From Candidatus Alistipes merdigallinarum (GTDB lineage Bacteria > Bacteroidota > Bacteroidia > Bacteroidales > Rikenellaceae), in assembly GCA_019119305.1 (NCBI GenBank), contig DWXH01000034.1, positions 1 to 52,086 on the forward strand: a DNA stretch of 52,086 nucleotides, written 5' to 3'. The first letter of the stretch is position 1. Each line of letters begins with the position of its first letter. The notes under the pieces are model-generated. The model saw only the letters and a program-made list of their open reading frames with translations. It ran no database searches and was not told the origin of the DNA. Position numbers and translations under genes: made by a program. This document shows, piece by piece, positions 45,551 to 52,086 of the stretch.

Positions 45551-46849
45551 ATGTCGCTGAATATTCCACAAACCGACAGGAAACGTATCGTCGTCGTAGG
45601 CGGCGGATTCGCCGGATTGGCCCTGATTCGGGCACTGCGTCGGAGTGCTTTCCAGATCGTCCTGATCGACAAGCACAACTACCACATGTTTAAGCCGTTG
45701 CTGTATCAGGTTGCCAGCTCGGCACTGAATGTAGGCGACATAGCCTTCCCGTTTCGCAAGATGTTTCACGGCTGGAAAAATTTCTATTTCCGGATGGGGT
45801 ATATCGAACGGATCGACCCCGAAAAACACCTGCTCGAAACAACGGCCGGAACCATCGGATACGACTATCTGATTTTGGCCACCGGATCGATTCCGAACTT
45901 TTTCAAGATCGAAAACATCAAGCGGAACGCACTGCCGATGTCCAACATCACCGACGCGTTGAACATCCGCAACCGGGTGCTCCGTAACTTCGAGATGGCC
46001 GTCACGGCAACCACAAAAGAGGAGCGCAACTCCCGACTGAATGCGGTGATCGTCGGTGCCGGCGCATCGGGTGTCGAGATTGCAGGCGCACTGGCCGAAA
46101 TGCGCCGGTACGTGATGCCACGGGACTATCCGCAACTCGACACCTCACAAATGAATATTTACCTGATCGAAGAACAAAACCGGGTATTAGGCTCCATGAG
46201 CGAGAAAACTTCGGAAGAAGCTTTAAAAACATTGTCCGACAAAGGAATAAACGTAATTCTCGGACGCAAAATAGTCGATTACGAAAACTATTGTGCCGTT
46301 TTTGATGACGGAACACGCATTCCTACATACAATCTGATCTGGACCTGCGGCATCAAAAGTGCTGTATTTCCGGGTATATTGCCTGCTTGGATCGGGCGGG
46401 GTGGGCGGATACGTGTAGATACCTTCAATCGCGTTATCGGATGTGAAGACCTTTTTGCCATCGGGGACACCGCCTTGATGCAGGAAGATCCGAACTATCC
46501 GCAAGGACATCCGCAGCTGGCCCGGGTCGCCATCTCTCAAGGGCAACAGCTCGCCCGCAATCTAAAAAATTCCGAAACCGGCAGACCGATGCAATCCTAC
46601 CGTTACAAAAACTATGGCGTCATGGCCACGGTCGGACGCAACAAGGCTTTCGTCGAGTGGGACAAGGTCCAGTTCGGCGGGTTCTTCGCATGGATCGTCT
46701 GGTCCGTCGTTCACATCATGTTCCTGCTGGGGATTCAAGGTAAGCTAAAAGTTTTCTGGGGTTGGATATGGAACTATTTCGGACACGACCTTCCGATCCG
46801 GCTGATTATCGGGAAATACGAACGGCAACAAAAAACCGACACCCTCTGA
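45551..46849 (+). CDS. ndh: Type II NADH dehydrogenase (NDH-2)
   Basis: This FAD flavoprotein oxidises NADH and reduces quinone without ion pumping. It has the FAD-binding VVVGGGFAGLALIRAL (about 14-29), LATGSIPNFF, the second Rossmann motif VIVGAGASGVEIAGAL (NADH) and AIGDTAL near the C-terminal FAD contact. A C-terminal amphipathic/membrane segment (FFAWIVWSVVHIMFL) attaches it to the membrane. ATG 45551 is preferred over a TTG five codons upstream. Together with the Rnf complex it offers a second, non-pumping NADH route. Confidence 0.95.
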   Translation: MSLNIPQTDRKRIVVVGGGFAGLALIRALRRSAFQIVLIDKHNYHMFKPLLYQVASSALNVGDIAFPFRKMFHGWKNFYFRMGYIERIDPEKHLLETTAGTIGYDYLILATGSIPNFFKIENIKRNALPMSNITDALNIRNRVLRNFEMAVTATTKEERNSRLNAVIVGAGASGVEIAGALAEMRRYVMPRDYPQLDTSQMNIYLIEEQNRVLGSMSEKTSEEALKTLSDKGINVILGRKIVDYENYCAVFDDGTRIPTYNLIWTCGIKSAVFPGILPAWIGRGGRIRVDTFNRVIGCEDLFAIGDTALMQEDPNYPQGHPQLARVAISQGQQLARNLKNSETGRPMQSYRYKNYGVMATVGRNKAFVEWDKVQFGGFFAWIVWSVVHIMFLLGIQGKLKVFWGWIWNYFGHDLPIRLIIGKYERQQKTDTL

Positions 46850-46899
46850 CGGCCTGTCTATAACCGTCTCCAGATATCGGCTTTTTGTTTTTTTACAGC

Positions 46900-48912
46900 C
46901 TATTTGTCTCTTACGGGAACAAACAGGATCGCATCGGCAACTACAATACCGTCGGCCCGATCACCGGACAAGGCTACATAGCCTTTCCGCCCCTGCGGGA
47001 GACGATACCGACCGATGTGTACCCACTTACCTCCGGTTTGACCCTCTACGACAACATCGGACGTTTTCAGAAAATTTTCATGTTCCTGTTCTCCATCGAA
47101 CACCTGAATCAATGATTGTGTCGATCGATTTTCAACTATCGGGAAATAGATATACAGGTCATATTCACCGGCAGTCCGAATATCAGGTGTATAGACTACC
47201 GCCTGATCGGCGCTTTTCGCATCATTCCACAAATAATCTACTCCATAGGCTCTCCAACCGTTTGCATCGGAAGTCCAGCTACCGGAAATTTCGACCGCTG
47301 TCGAATCGTTGTTGTCAATAAAAATGTCAGCCGGAGATCCGTCTGCCAAAGGATCGGCTGCAATATGCCTGCGCACCGCCGCCACATCCACATCCTGCAC
47401 ACATCCGCCGTGCTGATCGATCGCTTGACAGGCTGCTACCGCAGCCGACTGCGCCAACGACATAAATACCGGCTCCATACGAATCGACCCATATGCAATG
47501 TGTGAAGCCGAAAGGCATACCGGAACCAACAGATTGGTCACCTCACTGCGTTTCGGAACGATCGACCGGTACGATATGGGATAGGGTGGAAATCCTCCGA
47601 TCTGTACGTCTCCCTCGTTTTTGACCATGCCGTTGACCACATGCCGATCGCAGTTGTGCGAGTCCATCGTGTATGCAGCCCAACCGATCTCATCCTCCAC
47701 AACCTCATCGCCCACACAATGGTGTTGGGTCATCACCACATCGCCGATCATCCGTCGTGCTTCGCGGATATAGAGCTGATGCGTCCAATGTCCGTTATCC
47801 GTATATTCATCTTTGGGGTATCCCCACTGCAACATCTCTTTGCGGACAAACTCCGGAACCCGCGGATCGTGCCCCACGAAATAGAGCAATCCCTTGGTGT
47901 AATCTTCATGAAATTTCCATATCCGAGCACGCTCTTCGTATGAAGCTTCGGGGTAATTCCAGTTCTCACCGATCGCATCGGTCGAAAATCCGCCGTAGTT
48001 ATTGATGTCGGTTTTACCGTTCGGCATTTTACTCCAGATGAAGATGTCGTACATCGATTTCCACGGCTTGATTTTCTTCAACCGAAGCAACAATTCGTAA
48101 CGACTCGAGTCGTAACAATCCGGACGCGTAATCGGGATCATGTTTTCCGGGCGATCGGTCAAGGTAATTCGAAAGTTATAGGCCTGAACCTTTTTATCTC
48201 CGCTTCCATTGGGCTGAATCGGTTCGGGATTGATTCCATATACCAATCCACTGGTACTGTCTCCCTCGATTACATAAGGGTCTACACCATCGGGAAATTG
48301 ATGTAAATCCCGCATTTCCACACCATTGTATGTTTCACCATACTGTTCGTTACTCTCTCGGCCGACGATATAGGAAACGCCCGCCCGAGCCATCAGATCT
48401 CCCTCGTAACTGCAATCGATAAATACCTTTGCACGCACACGTCGCAGAACGGAAGATTCGGGCGAAGCAGAATTTTCCAAAACGATTTCATGTATCACGC
48501 CATCCCTCGTATCGGCGTCGACGATTCGATTTTCGAACCACACATCGACCTTACCTCGATCGATATATTCATTAAAAACGGCAGAAGCTACTTTGGGTTC
48601 GAATATCCACTGTTCGAACGTTCCGTAATGTTGTCCTACGCGCCGGTAAAAATCGAGGGCCAATCCCCGAACGACATATTTGTTACCGATGTCCGTATAC
48701 CCCAAACCTCCGGATGTCATTCCTCCGAGGTAGCGGCCGGGTTCGATCAAAAGCACGCTTTTCCCGCTCTGTTTTGCCGTATAGGCTGCGATGACCCCAG
48801 CCGATGTGCCGCCATATACACATACATCCACTTCCGTACACGGGTCTTTTTGACCTTTACAGGACGTTATCAAAAACACCAATGCACACAACCAAATATT
48901 CAGCTTCTCCAT
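46900..48912 (-). CDS. Exported FAD-dependent oxidoreductase with C-terminal golvesin-like domain (670 aa)
   Basis: A lipoprotein signal (LVFLITSC, C18) precedes a glutathione-reductase-type FAD domain: VCVYGGTSAGVIAAYTAKQSG (about 31-51), GRYLGGMTSGGLGYTD and VFIDCSYEGDLMARAG. This is the FAD_oxidored (PF12831) family. The last 130 residues form a strand-rich domain (YDLYIYFPIVENRST, GYVALSGDRADGIVVADA) like golvesin/xanthan-lyase C-terminal modules, which often accompany polysaccharide enzymes. The exact substrate is unknown; a sugar or uronate oxidase role is possible. It follows a small secreted protein gene by 28 nt on the same strand. Confidence 0.85.
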   Translation of the reverse strand: MEKLNIWLCALVFLITSCKGQKDPCTEVDVCVYGGTSAGVIAAYTAKQSGKSVLLIEPGRYLGGMTSGGLGYTDIGNKYVVRGLALDFYRRVGQHYGTFEQWIFEPKVASAVFNEYIDRGKVDVWFENRIVDADTRDGVIHEIVLENSASPESSVLRRVRAKVFIDCSYEGDLMARAGVSYIVGRESNEQYGETYNGVEMRDLHQFPDGVDPYVIEGDSTSGLVYGINPEPIQPNGSGDKKVQAYNFRITLTDRPENMIPITRPDCYDSSRYELLLRLKKIKPWKSMYDIFIWSKMPNGKTDINNYGGFSTDAIGENWNYPEASYEERARIWKFHEDYTKGLLYFVGHDPRVPEFVRKEMLQWGYPKDEYTDNGHWTHQLYIREARRMIGDVVMTQHHCVGDEVVEDEIGWAAYTMDSHNCDRHVVNGMVKNEGDVQIGGFPPYPISYRSIVPKRSEVTNLLVPVCLSASHIAYGSIRMEPVFMSLAQSAAVAACQAIDQHGGCVQDVDVAAVRRHIAADPLADGSPADIFIDNNDSTAVEISGSWTSDANGWRAYGVDYLWNDAKSADQAVVYTPDIRTAGEYDLYIYFPIVENRSTQSLIQVFDGEQEHENFLKTSDVVVEGQTGGKWVHIGRYRLPQGRKGYVALSGDRADGIVVADAILFVPVRDK

Positions 48913-48940
48913 TTTTATTTGTTACATTATAAATTTATTA

Positions 48941-49402
48941 TTAATAATCATTTACATGAGCGTTAGGTTGCCAATAAAGACGTCTAAGCGTATCTGAAAA
49001 ACCGAAATTATTTGTAAAAATAAAATAGGCAACACCTGTTCTATGATAATTTCCAATACTGTCATTAGGCATCGCATACAACCAAACCGTACTTGGTACT
49101 ATATCATGATAGATCGTTCCACTTGAATTAGATGGATACGACCAATAATTATTTGTAACAACTCGCCATGCCGTACCTATAGGTCCACGCATAACATACG
49201 TAATCCCTCCCCCTTCAGGAGGAAACATTTTTTGCTCTTCCGGAGTCACCGTATACAGATTCGAAGACATTGCTACTTCTGAATAAAACTGCCTCAGTTC
49301 ACAGGCATTCTCATCATCGGGAGTTTGAGCCCGAGAAATATTCCAACCTTGCATGACACCTAATACAGCCACCACCAATAAAACAAATAAACCTCTTTTC
49401 AT
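48941..49402 (-). CDS. Secreted protein of unknown function (153 aa)
   Basis: The signal peptide spans about residues 1-25 (ending SRAQT). The mature part is rich in Tyr, Asn, Ser and Thr, with Trp-Arg and Tyr-Trp pairs, and has no recognised fold. A TATATTTG box at 49463-49456 suits a promoter. It is followed at 28 nt by the FAD oxidoreductase gene, so the two may form a small surface-function unit. It is much more AT-rich than its neighbours. Confidence 0.65.
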   Translation of the reverse strand: MKRGLFVLLVVAVLGVMQGWNISRAQTPDDENACELRQFYSEVAMSSNLYTVTPEEQKMFPPEGGGITYVMRGPIGTAWRVVTNNYWSYPSNSSGTIYHDIVPSTVWLYAMPNDSIGNYHRTGVAYFIFTNNFGFSDTLRRLYWQPNAHVNDY

Positions 49403-49455
49403 AACCCAACCATTTAAATAAATTAATAATTTTAATTAAAAGACGCCCTGCTTCA

Positions 49456-49463
49456 CAAATATA
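49456..49463 (-). promoter_or_regulatory. Promoter -7 box for the secreted protein/oxidoreductase pair
   Basis: On the minus strand TATATTTG matches TAnnTTTG, 54 nt upstream of ATG 49402. Confidence 0.55.
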
Positions 49464-49486
49464 AAAATTTCAATCCATAAAATCAA

Positions 49487-49521
49487 TAAAAAAAGAGAGG
49501 ATTTTATCCCTCTCTTTTTTT
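49487..49521. terminator. Terminator after the YebC-family gene
   Basis: A short AGAGAGG/CCTCTCT stem (49494-49500 with 49509-49515) is flanked by A and T runs on both sides, so it can work in both directions. It ends transcription of the yebC-like gene on the minus strand. Confidence 0.85.
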
Positions 49522-49552
49522 ATTGCCATTTTACTATAATAATGCTCTAAAA

Positions 49553-50293
49553 TTACTCGTCAGAATCTGAATCCGATTCCGACTCTTTCATGTTGTGGAA
49601 CACATTGGTCACATCTTCATCCTCTTCGAGGCGTTCGATCAATTTCTCCACCGAAGCACGCTGTTCTTCTGTAACCTCTTTGGTGTCAAGCGGAATCCGT
49701 TCGAACTCTCCGCTGATGATCTCGATATTGTTATCCTCCAAATATTTCTGAATGGCCCCATAAGCCTCAAACGGAGCATAAATCACAATCTCTGACTCGT
49801 CATTAAACACCTCGTCCACACCGCAATCGATCAGCTCCAACTCCAGCGATTCGACATCCATCCCTTCACTCTGGGCGATCTTGAACACACATTTGTGCTC
49901 AAACAGGAACGAAACGGATCCTGACGTCCCCAATGACCCGCCGCATTTATTGAAACAGTTACGGACATTTGCTACCGTCCGGGTCGTATTATCCGTTGCC
50001 GTCTCTACGATAACAGCGATCCCGTAAGGAGCATAACCTTCATAGACCATCTCCTTATAATCGCCCATCTCTTTAGAAGTTGCCCGTTTTATCGCCCGTT
50101 CGATATTCTCTTTAGGCATATTCGCCGCTTTAGCGTTCTGGATCAAAACCCGCAGCCGTGTATTGCCTCCGGGATCGGGACCACCCGCTTTAACGGCAAT
50201 GGCAATCTCTTTTCCCAATTTGGTAAACGTCCGGGCCATATTGCCCCATCTTTTCAGTTTCCGCGCTTTACGATATTCAAAAGCTCTTCCCAT
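49553..50293 (-). CDS. YebC/PmpR-family protein
   Basis: The 246-aa product matches the YebC family throughout: an N-terminal basic segment (RKARKLKRWGNMARTFTKLG), GGPDPGGNTRLRVLIQNAKAANMPKENIERAIKRA (central), YEGYAPYGIAVIVETATDN and an acidic C-terminus (DSDSDE). Members are called DNA-binding regulators, and more recently ribosome-linked factors aiding translation of proline-rich stretches in some bacteria, so I avoid choosing one role. It is monocistronic with a terminator downstream. Confidence 0.94.
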   Translation of the reverse strand: MGRAFEYRKARKLKRWGNMARTFTKLGKEIAIAVKAGGPDPGGNTRLRVLIQNAKAANMPKENIERAIKRATSKEMGDYKEMVYEGYAPYGIAVIVETATDNTTRTVANVRNCFNKCGGSLGTSGSVSFLFEHKCVFKIAQSEGMDVESLELELIDCGVDEVFNDESEIVIYAPFEAYGAIQKYLEDNNIEIISGEFERIPLDTKEVTEEQRASVEKLIERLEEDEDVTNVFHNMKESESDSDSDE

Positions 50294-50367
50294 AGTATAT
50301 TATACCTCTTTCTTTTTATTAGTTTCTTTTTCGACGAACAAAACTATACTCTTTTTCACGAAAAGAC

Positions 50368-50408
50368 AAAAAAAAGAGCACTTTTGTTCATTTTCAAAGT
50401 AGTGCTCT
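50368..50408 (-). terminator. Intrinsic terminator after the arginine decarboxylase-like gene
   Basis: On the minus strand AGAGCACT pairs with AGTGCTCT around a loop with an inner TTTG/CAAA pairing, and is followed by eight T's (the A run at 50368-50375 on the + strand). It lies 32 nt downstream of the stop. Confidence 0.85.
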
Positions 50409-50440
50409 ATTCCGTTTCAACATTTTCCGCTCCTCTGAAA

Positions 50441-51832
50441 TCAATATCCGAGTATACGCATCATCGAACGGTAACTCTGCTCTTTGGCAAACAGACGCGT
50501 GTAGTATTCGTTGTCGCTTTTGTCCCGATCGATGATGATGTGTTTCGGAGCCGGGATCAGGCAGTGCTGTATGCCGCCGAACCCTCCGAGAGACTCCTGG
50601 TAGGCTCCGGTGTGGAAAAAGCCGATATACTGAGGTCCCCCCAGCAGCTTCGGAAGGAAAATCGCATTGGAGTGGGACTCTCCGTTATAATAGTCTTCGC
50701 TGTCGCAGGTCAGCCCGCCAAGGAAAACCCGCTGATATTCCCGGTCCCAATTATTGATCGCCAACAAGATGTAACGCTGGTTAATACCCCAGATATCGGG
50801 CAACGTCGTCATGAACGAACTGTCAATCATATACCAACTCTCCCGGTCATTCTGTTGTTTCTGATTAATGATGGAAAAGAGAGTCGCTCCGCTTTCTCCG
50901 ACTGTGAACGAACCGAATTCGGTAAATATGTTCGGTTCTTCGATTCCGGCCGAATTACATATATTTTTGATCTGAGCAACGATCTCTTCGGTCATATATT
51001 CGTAATCGTAATCGAATGCAAGCGAATTTTTAATCGGGAAACCACCTCCGATATTCAAAGAGTCCAATTCGGGACAAATCTTTTTCAGCTCACAATAGAC
51101 GCTGAGGCACTTGTTCAACTCGTTCCAATAATAGGCCGTATCCTTAATTCCGGTATTGATAAAGAAGTGCAGCATTTTTAAAGTAAACTTCTTGTTGTTC
51201 TTTATCTTACCCTTGTAATACTCCACAATATCGTTATAGCGGATACCGAGCCGCGAAGTATAGAAATCGAATTTTGGCTCCTCTTCCGATGCAATCCGAA
51301 TCCCGATTTTACACCGCGTATGGATCGCATTGTCGAGCAGATCCAGCTCTTCTTTATTATCCACGATCGGAATCGTATTCTCAAACCCACTGTGAATCAA
51401 CGATGCAATGTTCTCAACATACTGAGGACGCTTGAAACCGTTACAAATGATAAAGATTCCCTTGTCTACGATTCCGCTGTCATAAAGCGAATCGATAATA
51501 TGTATATCGTAAGCCGAGGAGGTCTCCAAATTGATATCATTCTTCAATGCCTCTTCCAGGACAAAGGAGAAGTGCGAACTCTTTGTACAATAGCAGTAGT
51601 TGTAACTTCCTTTGTAATCGACTTTGGCCATCGCCACATTAAACAATCTTTTGGCCCGCTGAATCTGCGAAGTGATTTTCGGGAGGTAGGTTATTTTCAA
51701 TGGCGTTCCATACTGCTTGATGATATCCATCAAAGGAACCTCATGGAAATTCAACTCATTATCCACAACGGAAAACTCATCCTGAGGAAACTCAAAAGTC
51801 TGCTCGATCAGATCGATATACTTATTTTTCAT
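50441..51832 (-). CDS. speA: Fold-type III PLP decarboxylase, arginine decarboxylase-like (463 aa)
   Basis: The product belongs to the alanine-racemase/ornithine-decarboxylase fold. The PLP-binding Lys is probably K82 in YCYCTKSSHF; the phosphate-binding NIGGGFP lies at about residues 259-265; later come the GATLFSI and GSFTVGESG segments. Short Bacteroidota arginine decarboxylases of this type are near this length, while E. coli SpeA is about 630 aa. Arginine decarboxylation to agmatine is the most likely reaction but other substrates (ornithine, lysine, diaminopimelate) are not excluded. A perfect 11-bp inverted repeat lies about 30 nt upstream, in the likely leader or promoter. Confidence 0.8.
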   Translation of the reverse strand: MKNKYIDLIEQTFEFPQDEFSVVDNELNFHEVPLMDIIKQYGTPLKITYLPKITSQIQRAKRLFNVAMAKVDYKGSYNYCYCTKSSHFSFVLEEALKNDINLETSSAYDIHIIDSLYDSGIVDKGIFIICNGFKRPQYVENIASLIHSGFENTIPIVDNKEELDLLDNAIHTRCKIGIRIASEEEPKFDFYTSRLGIRYNDIVEYYKGKIKNNKKFTLKMLHFFINTGIKDTAYYWNELNKCLSVYCELKKICPELDSLNIGGGFPIKNSLAFDYDYEYMTEEIVAQIKNICNSAGIEEPNIFTEFGSFTVGESGATLFSIINQKQQNDRESWYMIDSSFMTTLPDIWGINQRYILLAINNWDREYQRVFLGGLTCDSEDYYNGESHSNAIFLPKLLGGPQYIGFFHTGAYQESLGGFGGIQHCLIPAPKHIIIDRDKSDNEYYTRLFAKEQSYRSMMRILGY

Positions 51833-51863
51833 GGCCTGTTATGTGAAATATTTTTCAATCCAC

Positions 51864-51901
51864 CTCGATTACATCGACTAATTTTTCCCCATGTAATCGA
51901 G
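51864..51901. promoter_or_regulatory. 11-bp inverted repeat upstream of the decarboxylase gene
   Basis: CTCGATTACAT (51864-51874) and ATGTAATCGAG (51891-51901) are perfect inverted arms with a 16-nt spacer, 32-69 nt upstream of the ATG at 51832. It may be an operator dyad or a leader hairpin. Confidence 0.55.
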
Positions 51902-52071
51902 CTACATCTCCATTCCGGCAACAAAGTAGGCAATTCTTTTCCATATTTACAACTCTTTCAGGCAAATTCAGATAAAATAAATCGGTCCGTCAATCGTTTA
52001 ATGGGAAACAAGAAGCACCCAAAACGACAAATTTGTCAAACGGCGGCCTTGTTTCCTACATGAAAAAGTCC

Positions 52072-52079
52072 TATTTTTG
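52072..52079 (+). promoter_or_regulatory. Promoter -7 box pointing out of the window
   Basis: TATTTTTG fits TAnnTTTG on the + strand, with a TTG at 52049-52051 about 20 nt upstream. Its gene would lie to the right of the window. Confidence 0.45.
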
Positions 52080-52086
52080 GAAGTTG

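Noticed and set aside
1-52086. CRISPR array
   Set aside because: No regularly spaced identical short repeats were found; the only tandem repeats are the two-copy ones listed.

Overview
The window looks like chromosomal DNA of a Bacteroidales bacterium (phylum Bacteroidota). The supporting signs are recurrent TAnnTTTG -7 promoter boxes, AT-rich leaders without strong Shine-Dalgarno sequences, the gene order uppS-bamA-ompH-ompH, an rseC-rnfBCDGEA cluster, a fused CcsB/CcsA cytochrome c assembly protein, a DUF349-repeat protein and a Bacteroidota-type tyrosine integrase. A Rikenellaceae/Alistipes-like or related gut genus is plausible, but I cannot fix the family from sequence alone.

Region 1 (1 to about 5,690) is the end of an AT-richer integrated element. 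It is inserted at the 3' end of a tRNA-Phe(GAA) gene, with its tyrosine integrase next to the tRNA. It also carries a DNA methyltransferase cut by the window edge, two unrecognised proteins, a non-coding block with 61-nt direct repeats, and a 603-codon superfamily 2 helicase-like frame. That frame is interrupted three times by TGA and has no TGG codon. One TGA sits exactly at the variable position of the DExH box. Neighbouring genes on the same element use TGG for Trp, and the integrase appears to end in a genuine TGA. This is the most unusual feature of the window: either a gene from a TGA-recoded replicon (for example a phage using TGA as Trp) or a gene disabled only by Trp-to-stop changes.

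Region 2 (5.8-13.1 kb) holds nadE and the Rnf membrane complex operon with its RseC-like partner. The nadE glutaminase domain appears to have lost its catalytic Cys. Region 3 (13.1-23.4 kb) is housekeeping: a BamA-like outer membrane protein, a lipoprotein, zupT, and purE and hpt diverging from one perfect palindrome that contains both promoter boxes. It continues with queE, the leftward run aroQ-pyk-165-aa secreted protein-thiD-divIC, and thiL.

Region 4 (23.4-37.3 kb) has a lipoprotein aldose epimerase, the cytochrome c assembly fusion overlapping a serine hydrolase, crcB-pta-ackA (acetate/ATP formation plus fluoride export), a DUF349 protein, pyrG and yidC. Region 5 (37.8-45.4 kb) is envelope biogenesis (uppS-bamA-ompH-ompH), then nadK diverging from pdxJ-cca. 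Region 6 (45.5-52.1 kb) has a type II NADH dehydrogenase, a secreted FAD oxidoreductase with a small secreted partner, a YebC-family regulator and a PLP decarboxylase resembling arginine decarboxylase. No rRNA operon, CRISPR array or intact insertion sequence is visible.
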